Shown piece after piece: positions 1-8,897 of a stretch of 64,000 nt of DNA. Position 1 is the stretch's first letter, and each line of letters opens with the position of its first letter. The translations under genes were made by a program, and so were the position numbers. The stretch spans positions 858,945 through 922,944 of the forward strand of contig NZ_FONW01000002.1 of NCBI RefSeq assembly GCF_900113005.1, in the 5' to 3' direction. This stretch comes from Sunxiuqinia elliptica (lineage in GTDB: Bacteria > Bacteroidota > Bacteroidia > Bacteroidales > Prolixibacteraceae). The notes beneath the pieces are model-generated. The model saw only the letters and a list, made by a program, of their open reading frames with translations, made no database searches and was not told the DNA's origin.

Positions 1-986
1 TTTCCTCCATCGCTTGAATAAATGAGAGCATAGGACGATCCGTCTATTGTTATGGCATAGATAACATTGCTGTCATCTGGTTTAATTTCGATGTCGTATA
101 CAATTGCACTGCTCTTTTTAGACCAAGATAATCCCTTATCGGTACTTACATAAACCCCTTCGTCAGCTGCAGCTACAATTTTTGAGGGATTGTTATAATC
201 AATTTTTAATCGGTTAGCACTAAATAAATTTTGGCTGGACAGAGCCGGCATCCACGATTGGCCACCATCATTGGTTATGTGAATTTGTTTAGCTGCAGAA
301 ACGTAAACCGTATCTGTATTTTCGGGATGAATGGCGATAGCCTTAATACCATTGCCAAAAACATAGTCTTTCCCCACTAATTCCCAGGTAAGCCCTTTGT
401 CGGTAGTTTTGTTTACATACCCGGTTTCGGTGCCACAGTACAAAATATCTGGATTTGCAGGGGTTACGTCAAATGAATATACATTTGCCTGCCATGGTAC
501 CGGTACTCGTTGTGAAGAATTAGCACTTTTCCACCATGTTTCTTTTGGCCCCAGAAAGGTCCAGTCGGCGTTCGATTTCGGGGCAGATTTCAAATGAGTT
601 GGTTTTTGAGTTTGCAACAAGTAAAGGTTTTCCCGGAGTTTTCCAATATCGGGGAGTGTAATTGTACCATCGTTTTCAACATAGGGCTCAACAACCTGCC
701 GCCAGATTTTATAAAAACGAATAATCGGGCTTTTTTCTTTTCCGTTTAGCCGCTTATAGTCGTTGTAGGCCCTGTTAAGTTCATAGTAATTAATGGGGTA
801 CCGGTACAACATTTTTGCCCATTCAGGGTAGCTGTCGTCGTAGGCAGGTTTATAACTTTTGGTAATTCCTGGCAACTCATCATAAGGGGTATATGCAGTT
901 TGTGCGAATGTACTGATATTTACGAGTAGGATGCTTTCTATTATCAGAATCAGTTTCAAATACCTGATTTTAGCTTGTTTAAACAT
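1..986 (-). CDS. BNR/Vps10-like repeat secreted protein, 3' end outside window
   Basis: The reading frame is open from an ATG at 986-984 to the left edge, giving about 328 codons without the C-terminus. The product starts with a type I signal peptide ending near NISTFAQ. A helical linker follows (about residues 35-140), then repeated blades with the BNR/Asp-box style pattern, such as TDKGLTWELVG, TNDGGQSWMPAL and STDKGLSWSKKSS. That is the repeat of sialidase/sortilin-like beta-propellers, here probably a secreted propeller protein of a glycan locus. It lies 500 bp downstream of the discoidin lipoprotein on the same strand, with a hairpin between them, so it may have its own promoter. No catalytic residues can be judged because the end is missing. 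It could be a binding protein, a protease accessory or a glycosidase. Confidence 0.75.
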   Translation of the reverse strand, partial: MFKQAKIRYLKLILIIESILLVNISTFAQTAYTPYDELPGITKSYKPAYDDSYPEWAKMLYRYPINYYELNRAYNDYKRLNGKEKSPIIRFYKIWRQVVEPYVENDGTITLPDIGKLRENLYLLQTQKPTHLKSAPKSNADWTFLGPKETWWKSANSSQRVPVPWQANVYSFDVTPANPDILYCGTETGYVNKTTDKGLTWELVGKDYVFGNGIKAIAIHPENTDTVYVSAAKQIHITNDGGQSWMPALSSQNLFSANRLKIDYNNPSKIVAAADEGVYVSTDKGLSWSKKSSAIVYDIEIKPDDSNVIYAITIDGSSYALIYSSDGG

Positions 987-1020
987 GGTTTTAATTATTA
1001 TTGTATGAATATTTACGAGC

Positions 1021-1044
1021 AACAGCATTATTAATATTACTGTT
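1021..1044. promoter_or_regulatory. 24 bp near-perfect palindrome upstream of the BNR gene
   Basis: The arms AACAG and CTGTT enclose an A/T core, and 10 of 12 position pairs are complementary. It sits 35 bp upstream of the start codon at 986, where an operator or a 5' UTR hairpin would be expected. No binding factor can be named. Confidence 0.35.
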
Positions 1045-1389
1045 AGACACATTCCTTCCCAATATAATAGAACTTCAACAATTGTAGTGACAGATACCAG
1101 TTTCGGTATAGTCTGATATTATCGGTGAAGGCATAAATACAGATGCAATCCTTGACTGCATCGTTAACTCATCTCATCAAATCGATTTGAAAGGTGAGTC
1201 CATGAGAAAAGGGGGTTTTAAAGAGTGAGAATTAAAACTCTTGTATAATTGTAATATCATTCAAAAATGTACGGTTTCAAATCGAAAGGTGGCGTTCTAA
1301 CCGAAATAACCATCGTCCAGGCAGATGCTGTACTTCCATCGATTATTAATAAATTAGACAGTATAGACAGGTCCGTGATATTGAATAAC

Positions 1390-1430
1390 AAGAATGATCC
1401 TGGCCTATAAGAAAGCCAGTAATCATTCTT
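1390..1430 (-). terminator. Terminator-like hairpin after PUL1 lipoprotein gene
   Basis: The outer arms AAGAATGAT (1390-1398) and ATCATTCTT (1422-1430) pair perfectly. The inner arms CTGGC (1400-1404) and GCCAG (1415-1419) pair after a small bulge. The hairpin lies 57 bp past the stop of the discoidin lipoprotein gene. Its T-rich tail on the minus strand is weak. Confidence 0.5.
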
Positions 1431-1486
1431 GCCTTAAGCTAACTCATAACCGATTTTTTCGAAATAGCATGGGAAGGATGGTATGG

Positions 1487-2362
1487 TTAGTATTCTTCTT
1501 TGTAATCAGGTGATTCCGGATTAATAATCTGTAGCTCTACGTTATAAATTTCCATCTCACTCATTGTCCAGAATTTATGGCCTTTATTTGTCTTATTCAC
1601 AGAATACCTGAGATATCTAAAAGGCTGGTTCGATTTATATGTCGGAGATCGAAACCAGTCTGTTTGTGTTGTTGGTAAGCCGTCTTTTTCTTTGGTCAGA
1701 TTAATAATCAAAAACCAGTTCTGCCCATCCATACTTCCCATAAGGTCAACATCAACTGGCTTCCCTAAATCCTGATTTGTTCGCGGAAACCAATTTATTT
1801 TAAAGGCTTTGACCTCTTCCTGGAGATCAAAATTTAACCATGCAACATCAGGAACATCTCCACTCCATCTAGCGTGATAGATTGTTTCATCATTATCATC
1901 AAAAAGATTTGTGGGAGGATTTTTCCCTCCATCCATAATTGAATTACCGGTTATTTGTGTTTCAGTGAAATCTATTTTTTCTTGAGATAAGAAAGTCTCT
2001 TGAACTGGGGCATGACCAGATATTCCTGTATATTCCTGTGAATCTCCTGGTGTCCGGGTAAAACTGTAGGGGGTTAGTGTAAATTGGTAATCACCATATT
2101 TATATCTTGTACCATCTACAAGTAGAGAGTCACCACTTGAAAGGTTGATTACGTCTCTCTTCTTACGGTGGTCAAAATAGCTTACTTCTATATAGTGAAT
2201 ATTCTCGTGATCAGTTGGCATATCCCACCGTAAAACAATTTGCCCAGGTAAGGAATCTGAATGTACGTTACTTATATCTGAAGGAATAACATTTACAGTT
2301 TCATTTTTCTCACAGGCAATAAAGAGAAAAGGTACGATTAAAATATATAGTAATTTCTTCAT
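1487..2362 (-). CDS. PUL1 lipoprotein with C-terminal discoidin (F5/8 type C-like) domain
   Basis: This 291 aa product begins with a lipoprotein signal (lipobox Cys17, then EKNE). Residues about 30-120 look like a fibronectin-III/DUF4998-type beta domain (VLRWDMPTDHENIHYIEV). Residues about 135-280 look like a discoidin-like jelly roll, with a metal/loop-type start (LFDDNDETIYHARW) and the end RYLRYSVNKT...MSEMEIYNV. Proteins of this build downstream of susD are usually surface glycan-binding proteins, filling the role of SusE/SusF. The acidic residues after the cysteine fit surface export. It lies 39 bp downstream of susD and is probably co-transcribed with it. Glycan binding is inferred from family and position only. 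Confidence 0.8.
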   Translation of the reverse strand: MKKLLYILIVPFLFIACEKNETVNVIPSDISNVHSDSLPGQIVLRWDMPTDHENIHYIEVSYFDHRKKRDVINLSSGDSLLVDGTRYKYGDYQFTLTPYSFTRTPGDSQEYTGISGHAPVQETFLSQEKIDFTETQITGNSIMDGGKNPPTNLFDDNDETIYHARWSGDVPDVAWLNFDLQEEVKAFKINWFPRTNQDLGKPVDVDLMGSMDGQNWFLIINLTKEKDGLPTTQTDWFRSPTYKSNQPFRYLRYSVNKTNKGHKFWTMSEMEIYNVELQIINPESPDYKEEY

Positions 2363-2401
2363 CTGTTTTTCATTTTAGTTGTGTTAAATACAAGCAAAGC
2401 C

Positions 2402-4282
2402 TTAATATCCTGGGTTTTGAACCAAGTTTGTGTTTACATTAATATCCTTGATTGGTATAGGAAGCAAGTAATTTGCGGGCTTAAATACACGATTAAAAGG
2501 TATTTCTGTAACATTCACATAGTTCTCAACGTCATCGGCTTCAGTATTAAATCCATTATGTTTTTTATTGAAGGTTTCTTCGGCTAACATCCAGCGTCTC
2601 ATATCCCAAAAGTTATGATTTTCTAAATACAATTCAATTTGACGTTCCTGTCTTACAATCTCACGAAGTTTATCCTGACTTAGTTCTGCTATAGTGCTCC
2701 AGGCTTCTTCAACAGTTGGAATCCCTGCACGTACTCGAACCTTGTTTAGATATTTTTTTGCATTAGCTAAATCGTTTACTTCAACACATGCTTCAGCCAT
2801 AGTAAGATAAAGCTCAGCAAGCCTAATAACTGGCCATGGATATTCAATAGGACCTTCACTGCTTAGTTTTGTTCTGTGTGATGGATCGCAACCTTTTTTG
2901 TTTAGAAAACCAGAGGGGTTGTAGTTATTTGTTCTGTTTCCTCTTCCGCAATTCCCATTTTTCAACATAGAGGTCACTAGCCGGGAGTAGTTTTCTCCTT
3001 CGATGATTGATTCCTGAAAGTCTGGATCATCTTTATAGGCACCATTGGATGTAGCAGACATTAATTCATAATATCCTCCATGAAAAGATACCCAAGCATA
3101 AAATCGGGGTTCTCTATTTAGATTATAAACTGCCGTTTTCTTTCCTGGTTGAGCTATTTTTTCATCTTTTTGTTCTACAGTAATTACACTAAAGCGATTG
3201 GCATAATCATATTCAGGGTCTTCGTTTATCGGTAGTCCATTTTCGGTGTAAAAACGATCTAACATAGCTAAAGTGGGACCTACTCCATTCCAAGAAGCCT
3301 TTGATACAAATGGGCGAGACTTATTTTGTAAACCATATGTTCCTTCTTTACGAGTATCTGCCCAAAGGATTTCGGAATTAGCAGGTTCAATAATATTATA
3401 CCTCAAGGTACGTATTACAGGATCATCAGGGTAACCGTTCTCTCCATAATTGTTATTTGTGTATAAAGCATAGTTTTCTGATTCTGCTGTCGTGATTGCA
3501 TCGAGAGTTGCATCTTTTACCAACTGCCACTTTTGTGGATCAAAGCTATTGGGAAAAAGAGGAGTCCCATCATCATTTTTGATATCATTATATTTTGAGT
3601 TCCCGTTAAATAAAGGAGATGCAGCGTACAAAAGCATTCTAGTCTTTAGAGCCTTTGCTGCAATACTTGTAGCTAATCCATATTCCTCTCCAAATCGTTT
3701 GGCTGGTAAGTTGGTAGCAGCTTCATCAAATTTATCGACAACAAATTGTACGCACTCATCCAAGCTGCTTCTGGTTGAAAAGTCTTCTGGAGGTGTATTG
3801 ACATCAGGTTCTTCTTTTATCAAAATACTGGGGCCGTAGCACTTGATTAATAGAAAATGATAGTATGCGATTAGGAAGTCTGCCTGAGCTGTATAATCTT
3901 TTATTAATCTTTCGGAAAGTCCTGGCACGTTTTGTACATTATTTTTCATTATATAGCACTGTCTCAGGCCTCCAAATAAGGTGTTCCAGTATGAAATAAC
4001 AGGTGTTGTAGCTGTGTAATTCCCTTTTGGAAATTTAGCAAATGTTTCGTGTTCAAAGGCCGTAATTACTTCATCACCTGTCATCAAATCAAGGGATGCT
4101 GACCCAGATCTAGGGTTGGGTAAGTATGAGTAGCAAGAGTATAGAAATTTCTGTGCCGCTTTTTGATCCTTAAAGGCATCTTTCTCAGTAGGCCTTTCAT
4201 CGGGAACAATGTCTAGATAGTCGCAGGATGATATTCCCAATAAAATAAAAGCGAGTATTATTGAATATATTGATGTTTTCAT
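2402..4282 (-). CDS. PUL1 SusD/RagB-family glycan-binding lipoprotein
   Basis: The 626 aa product has a lipoprotein signal (lipobox ending SSC at residue 20, followed by DYLDIVPDE). The N-terminal SusD signature (PTEKDAF) and helical TPR-like segments follow. The C-terminal SusD block includes EAWSTIAELSQDKLREIV, ERQIELYLENHNFWDMRRW and the terminal LVQNPGY. SusD proteins sit on the outer face of the outer membrane as a lid over SusC and capture oligosaccharide. The gene is 21 bp downstream of its susC partner. At 626 aa it is longer than many SusD proteins, which suggests extra loops. The substrate cannot be read from the sequence, but the divergent fucosidase suggests a fucosylated glycan. 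Confidence 0.95.
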   Translation of the reverse strand: MKTSIYSIILAFILLGISSCDYLDIVPDERPTEKDAFKDQKAAQKFLYSCYSYLPNPRSGSASLDLMTGDEVITAFEHETFAKFPKGNYTATTPVISYWNTLFGGLRQCYIMKNNVQNVPGLSERLIKDYTAQADFLIAYYHFLLIKCYGPSILIKEEPDVNTPPEDFSTRSSLDECVQFVVDKFDEAATNLPAKRFGEEYGLATSIAAKALKTRMLLYAASPLFNGNSKYNDIKNDDGTPLFPNSFDPQKWQLVKDATLDAITTAESENYALYTNNNYGENGYPDDPVIRTLRYNIIEPANSEILWADTRKEGTYGLQNKSRPFVSKASWNGVGPTLAMLDRFYTENGLPINEDPEYDYANRFSVITVEQKDEKIAQPGKKTAVYNLNREPRFYAWVSFHGGYYELMSATSNGAYKDDPDFQESIIEGENYSRLVTSMLKNGNCGRGNRTNNYNPSGFLNKKGCDPSHRTKLSSEGPIEYPWPVIRLAELYLTMAEACVEVNDLANAKKYLNKVRVRAGIPTVEEAWSTIAELSQDKLREIVRQERQIELYLENHNFWDMRRWMLAEETFNKKHNGFNTEADDVENYVNVTEIPFNRVFKPANYLLPIPIKDINVNTNLVQNPGY

Positions 4283-4303
4283 CTGTTTTGTATTTGGGTT
4301 TAG

Positions 4304-7300
4304 TTATAAATTAATTTGGAGTCCAACATTAAAGGAACGCTGTGTTGGGTAGCGTAAACCAGAACCTCCACCTTGTTCCGGATCCCAGTGTTTAAATGAC
4401 GAAAATGTTAGTAGATTCATTCCGCTAACATAGAAACGTGCTCTTTTGTAAGTATAGCCAATTTCTGCATTTTTTAACTTTAAAAATGAGGCATCGCGTA
4501 GCCAAAAGTCAGATGCGGCAGAATTGTTGCCGTGTCCAATTTTTGTGAGACGAGGATAAGCGGCATAAATATTTTGATTGTCAGGACTCCAATGATCATC
4601 TGCAATAAACTGAAGCACATTATGGCTGTTTTGTGTTCCAAATGGATGAAATCCGGACATCATCAATGAAGTATTTGTCACGCCTTGGAAAAAACAGGAA
4701 AAGTCGATGTTTTTATATTTGATGGAGGGACCGAAACCATAAACAATTTCTGGAACAGTAGGATGTCCCATGGTTACTCTATCATCGGAATTTATAATTC
4801 CATCATACTCTCCATCTGCATTGGGCTGGTCTATGTATTTTATATCTCCGGGAGCAACATTTTCTGAAATTTGCTGATCGGCACTGTTGGCTATATGATT
4901 CCAGTCAATAAAGAGATTATCCGATACATACCCTTCTATTCGGTTTAAATAGCTACCAACGCGTCTCAAGTGAGGGTATTCCATATAAGAGGGCTCATCG
5001 TAAGCGGTAATCTTGTTACGAGCAAATGTAAATGTTCCTTTAAATTGGACAGTCCAGTTATGGTTTAGTATTTTTCCATAATCAACGGCAAGATCAAGTC
5101 CTTGATTTCGTACGGCTGCAAAGTTTCCAAACACCTTTGTGTCAGATGTTCCGAGGTAGTTTGGAATAGTTGCTTTTTGTTGAAAAATATTTTCCCGATT
5201 TTCCCTGAAAAAATCGGCAACAATATTTATATTTCTAAATAGTTGAAGATCTGCACCAATATTTAGCTTTTTACCAACTTCCCATGTGATATCGCTATTG
5301 CTATATCGTACATATTTGGGACCAGCCAATTCTGTTGTAGTTGAGCCATAGCCGGTTTGATATTTGTTACTCCCGCTCAAATTGATATCTGAAAGATATA
5401 CAAAACGGTCACTGCCAATTTGATCATTACCAACTAATCCATAGGAAGCTCGGAATTTTAGGTTAGATATTGTATTGCTTAATGGTTCAAAGAAAGCTTC
5501 ACGAGATATGTTATAGCCAACCGCGATGGAAGGGAAAAATCCCCAACGATGGCTTTTAGCAAAATTTTCAGATCCATTATAACCTAAATTTACTTCGAAC
5601 AAGTAGCGGTTGTCATATCCATAAGAGACACGTGCGGCCATTCCTTGTTTACGCTTTGGCAGCGAGGCCATAAGATTGTTTGCTTTATTGTTTGCTAGTT
5701 GATCTTGATTGTAAAGTAACATTGCGTTTACATCATGTACTCCAAACTTTCGGGAATAATCAAAGTAAGTTTGGAGATAGACACGACGGTTTCCGCTAAT
5801 TTCACCAGAAGTAGAAAGTACAGGATCATTTTCTTCTCCTTGAGCTTCAATGGTGTAGGAATAGCTTCCATCTTCATTCATTATATAATCCGTTACTCGG
5901 TAGCCGTTATACCCCTGTTCGCGTTTTGTCGTTGTTGAAGAATTGTTGCGAAAAGAAACCAATGCCTTGAATTGTAGTCCTTTGGTTAGTATGTCGAGTT
6001 TTTGCTCGAACTCCAAGTTAGCTGTTATATTACTATTAAATGAATCTTCGTACCCTTTTACTAATTCTGCAAGTGGATTTATTCCAGAAATTCCTTCTGA
6101 GGTTCCTCCCCATTTTATCCAGGAGTCGTCTTCATTGCGTGGATACATTACTGGGAAAATTACAGGACTTGTATTAATAACTGATGAAAATAAACTTTTG
6201 GTATCTTTGGATGGAGAGCGTTTGGTTTGGAGTTGTGTGTTCAGTTTAAGACCAACTTTGGATGTTTGAGATAGCTTTAAATTAATGTTGTTTTGAAACA
6301 CATAGCGGGATAGATTAATGTTGTTCTTATACGAAAAGAATTCACTACTTCGTCCTCTCAACATTCCTTCTTGATGATTGTATCCTACATTCATGAAATA
6401 GTCAAGTTTTTTTCCTCCTCCTCTCACATTGAAATTAATGTTTTGAGACATGGAGGACGATTTGAAAATTTCATCATACCAGTTTACATCAGGAAAAACA
6501 TACGGGTTGAGCCCTTGTTCTGTTCCGTTTATTTCTTCATTGGTGTATAGTCTATCGCCCAATGACTGGTTACGTATAGCCTCATTAAATAAATTCATAT
6601 ATTGGGGAGCTGGAACAAACTCTGGAGTAGTAGTAGGAGTATTTATGGTATTTTCTATTCGTACATTAATAACAGGGCGCTTCATGTTGGCACCACTTTT
6701 TGTTGTTATTATCAGGACTCCATTTGCACCTCGAGTACCGTACATTGCAGTAGCAGTTGCATCTTTCAAAATTGAGAAACTTTCAATCGTTTCAGGCGGA
6801 AGCGCATTCAAACTGGATTTAGAAGATTCAACGCCATCGATTACAATTAAAGGATCTTTAGCTCCACTCAGAGTTGATATTCCTCGGATGTAGAAATTAG
6901 CCCCATCAGCTCCTGGTTCTCCGCTTCGCTGGAAAGCAATTACTCCAGATAATCTTCCAGCAAAAGCATTTGAAAGGTTTGTTGCAGGAATAACTAAGTC
7001 ATCAGGGCGTATACTTTGAATAGAACCAACGACACTCTCCTTTCTTTGAGCAGTGCCAAAAGCTGTAACAACAACTTCATCTATTCCTTTGGTTTCTGCT
7101 ATCATTGTGACATTTATTGTGTTTTGATCAGAGACTTCAATTTCTTGAGATTTCATGCCAATAAATGAAAACTGCAGAACAATGCCCTCTTGTTTTGCAA
7201 CTCTTAATGAGTAGTTCCCATCAGAATTGGTTATTGTTCCTTGTGTGGTACCTTTTATGACAACGGTTACTCCAGGAAGAGGTTCCCCTGTAGTATCTTG

Positions 7301-7708
7301 AACTTTTCCTTTTATGTTTAGAGGTTGTTGTGTGCTTGTTCGCTTACTTGTAGTTAGAATGATTTGTTTGCCGATTATCTGGTAATCTATTCTATTGCTT
7401 GTAAGTAGTTTATTCAGAATGTTTTCGATGGCTGTGTCTTCAAAGTTGACTTTGACCTTCCGAGTAAGGTCAATTTGGTTTTTATTGAAGATAAACCGAA
7501 ATTCTGATTGACTTTCAATTTTGTTGAGCACATTTTCAAGGCTTACAATTTCATGCTTTAGAGTGATTTTTGCACTTTGAGAATACCCAGTTGAAGCAGC
7601 TGTTTGTAAGATACTTACCAAGGTAAAAAATAAGGCTAGGCGCATAACTTTTAATGTTTTTGAAAGAACATGGCTTTTCCATGTTCTTTCCCCATGTTTT
7701 TTTTTCAT
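4304..7708 (-). CDS. PUL1 SusC/RagA TonB-dependent transporter with STN domain
   Basis: This 1134 aa protein has a long n-region signal peptide (cleavage near TGYSQS). A secretin/TonB short N-terminal (STN) domain follows at about 47-120, then a carboxypeptidase-regulatory-like domain at about 132-205 (GEPLPGVTVVIKGTT). A TonB-box-like segment (DEVVVTAFGTAQRK), a plug and a beta-barrel ending in FNVGLQINL complete it. It imports oligosaccharide across the outer membrane using TonB energy. The STN domain marks it as a signalling transducer that contacts the FecR protein encoded just upstream. Its start codon overlaps the antisense -7 element described for the candidate RNA at 7721. The ATG is supported by the MKKK start shared with the other SusC proteins here. 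Confidence 0.95.
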   Translation of the reverse strand: MKKKHGERTWKSHVLSKTLKVMRLALFFTLVSILQTAASTGYSQSAKITLKHEIVSLENVLNKIESQSEFRFIFNKNQIDLTRKVKVNFEDTAIENILNKLLTSNRIDYQIIGKQIILTTSKRTSTQQPLNIKGKVQDTTGEPLPGVTVVIKGTTQGTITNSDGNYSLRVAKQEGIVLQFSFIGMKSQEIEVSDQNTINVTMIAETKGIDEVVVTAFGTAQRKESVVGSIQSIRPDDLVIPATNLSNAFAGRLSGVIAFQRSGEPGADGANFYIRGISTLSGAKDPLIVIDGVESSKSSLNALPPETIESFSILKDATATAMYGTRGANGVLIITTKSGANMKRPVINVRIENTINTPTTTPEFVPAPQYMNLFNEAIRNQSLGDRLYTNEEINGTEQGLNPYVFPDVNWYDEIFKSSSMSQNINFNVRGGGKKLDYFMNVGYNHQEGMLRGRSSEFFSYKNNINLSRYVFQNNINLKLSQTSKVGLKLNTQLQTKRSPSKDTKSLFSSVINTSPVIFPVMYPRNEDDSWIKWGGTSEGISGINPLAELVKGYEDSFNSNITANLEFEQKLDILTKGLQFKALVSFRNNSSTTTKREQGYNGYRVTDYIMNEDGSYSYTIEAQGEENDPVLSTSGEISGNRRVYLQTYFDYSRKFGVHDVNAMLLYNQDQLANNKANNLMASLPKRKQGMAARVSYGYDNRYLFEVNLGYNGSENFAKSHRWGFFPSIAVGYNISREAFFEPLSNTISNLKFRASYGLVGNDQIGSDRFVYLSDINLSGSNKYQTGYGSTTTELAGPKYVRYSNSDITWEVGKKLNIGADLQLFRNINIVADFFRENRENIFQQKATIPNYLGTSDTKVFGNFAAVRNQGLDLAVDYGKILNHNWTVQFKGTFTFARNKITAYDEPSYMEYPHLRRVGSYLNRIEGYVSDNLFIDWNHIANSADQQISENVAPGDIKYIDQPNADGEYDGIINSDDRVTMGHPTVPEIVYGFGPSIKYKNIDFSCFFQGVTNTSLMMSGFHPFGTQNSHNVLQFIADDHWSPDNQNIYAAYPRLTKIGHGNNSAASDFWLRDASFLKLKNAEIGYTYKRARFYVSGMNLLTFSSFKHWDPEQGGGSGLRYPTQRSFNVGLQINL

Positions 7709-7720
7709 AAATTTGGAGTG

Positions 7721-7791
7721 TTTAGTAATAGTTAAATAACTGTCTATATGCTAAATGTAAGAGGAAGTGTTGCGAGCATTTCCTCTTTTTT
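7721..7791 (+). ncRNA. Candidate DonS-like antisense RNA of PUL1
   Basis: On the strand opposite to the PUL genes, TAAATTTG (7708-7715) matches the Bacteroidota -7 element TAnnTTTG and overlaps the susC start codon. A terminator follows at 7759-7791. A transcript starting about 6 nt after the -7 element would be near 71 nt and complementary to the susC leader. A TTTC at 7687-7690 could serve as a weak -33 element. Established knowledge: DonS-type RNAs in Bacteroides are cis-antisense repressors at the susC start of PULs. The start point and the repression are inferred. The same arrangement recurs at all four PULs here. Confidence 0.6.
7759..7791 (+). terminator. Antisense-oriented intrinsic terminator between PUL1 susC and fecR
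   Basis: The stem AAGAGGAAGTG (7759-7769) pairs with CATTTCCTCTT (7777-7787) around a 7 nt loop, and a run of six T follows. The single G-T wobble pairs only in RNA from the plus strand; the PUL-sense strand would have an A-C mismatch and lacks a T-run. It therefore reads as a terminator of an antisense transcript. Confidence 0.75.
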
Positions 7792-7799
7792 AGTTGCCT

Positions 7800-8819
7800 T
7801 CATTTTTTGGAGATAATGAGTCTTTGTGGTTTTCCCTTTTCTGTTTTATTTTGGTTTTGATTAATTAATTCGTATTTGATTGGTAATGCTAAAGACATAT
7901 AGTTCAATAAATCGTCAATTGGGCCAATTTCGATATCGGCTCTAAATAGTTGGTTATCTATGTCTTTGGGGTTTAGTTCAACTTCTATATTGTAATAACG
8001 TTTTATTTTACGACATACTTCTTCTAGGTTTTCATTACTGAAAACCAATCGGCCTTTTTTCCAGGCTGTGTAGTTACTTGCATCTACATTCGATAGGACA
8101 ATTTTATTTTCTTCCGATTGAAATTGTAGTTTTTTATTGCTGCTAAGTTGTTCTTGAAATTGTTTTTCATTGCCAGCAACTTGCACTAAGCCTGATAATA
8201 CAACGACTTCGGAAATTGGATCGTCATTGTAGTTTAATACGTTGAATTGGGTTCCTAATACACGAACCGTAATGTCGTTCATTTCTACGGTAAATTCGTT
8301 TTTTGGATCACGTCTAACGTCAAAAAAAGCCTCTCCATTAACGCTAACACTCCGAGCTTGATTAAAGTCCAGATTGTAAGCAATGGATGATCCACCGGCA
8401 AGCCAGCCACTGGATCCATCAGGTAAGGTAAACTTTGTTCGTGTTCCTTCTGGGCAATGCAGCTCCACAAGCTTATTTGTATTTTGAGTGCGTAAGCCAG
8501 CTTGGTAGTTCAGTGTGAAAATCAAAATTAAAGGTAAAAGCAAAGATGCAGCCGCTGCCGATATGCCTATGAGGAGTTTCCTTTGCTTTTGATTTTTTTC
8601 AAATAGAATATCGTATTTGACTTTATACAGTATATGCTTTAAGTCAGCTGCAGGAACGCTATTATCTGATAAAATATGATGCCATTGGTTTTGCTGGTAA
8701 TCTTCTGTTTCCTGCTCCTTCTTTTGCTTTCCAAGATAATCCGTAACTGAGGATACTGAAGAGAAAGAGCGTTTCCCTTCAAATATATTTTCAAAATCTT
8801 TTTTCTTCGAAGTTGTCAT
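7800..8819 (-). CDS. PUL1 FecR-family anti-sigma factor
   Basis: I chose the ATG at 8819 (339 aa); a GTG six codons upstream (8837) is the alternative start. An N-terminal cytoplasmic segment precedes one transmembrane helix (about residues 81-104, LLIGISAAAASLLLPLILIF). The periplasmic FecR domain has the family pattern EGTRTKFTLPDGSSGWLAGG and the end block GRLVFSNENLEEVCRKIKRY. FecR proteins hold the ECF sigma factor inactive until the STN domain of the ligand-loaded SusC contacts the periplasmic domain. The gene follows its sigma gene by about 80 bp and precedes susC, the usual order. The antisense-oriented terminator lies directly after its stop. Confidence 0.9.
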   Translation of the reverse strand: MTTSKKKDFENIFEGKRSFSSVSSVTDYLGKQKKEQETEDYQQNQWHHILSDNSVPAADLKHILYKVKYDILFEKNQKQRKLLIGISAAAASLLLPLILIFTLNYQAGLRTQNTNKLVELHCPEGTRTKFTLPDGSSGWLAGGSSIAYNLDFNQARSVSVNGEAFFDVRRDPKNEFTVEMNDITVRVLGTQFNVLNYNDDPISEVVVLSGLVQVAGNEKQFQEQLSSNKKLQFQSEENKIVLSNVDASNYTAWKKGRLVFSNENLEEVCRKIKRYYNIEVELNPKDIDNQLFRADIEIGPIDDLLNYMSLALPIKYELINQNQNKTEKGKPQRLIISKK

Positions 8820-8897
8820 TTTGTTGTCTTTTTTCACAAGCAGATATACACTAAAGACAAGTTCAAAAAAAAAAGTACTATGTTTTGAGTGAAAAAA

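Larger units (their letters stand above)
987..1486. other. 500 bp intergenic region without a recognisable gene
   Basis: No convincing coding frame was found. The stretch holds a near-perfect 24 bp palindrome (1021-1044), small hairpins at 1142-1162 and 1221-1242, a perfect 14 bp palindrome TCAAATCGATTTGA (1177-1190), and a terminator-like hairpin (1390-1430). It separates the truncated BNR-repeat gene from the rest of PUL1. Confidence 0.6.

Noticed and set aside
987..1486. A decayed gene in the PUL1 gap
   Set aside because: No frame gave recognisable protein similarity and stops are frequent in all frames, so only the symmetric elements were kept.
6450..6893. A 147-codon open frame on the plus strand inside PUL1 susC
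   Set aside because: It lies opposite to a well-supported susC coding region and shows no domain, signal or neighbour that would support it; it is a shadow frame.
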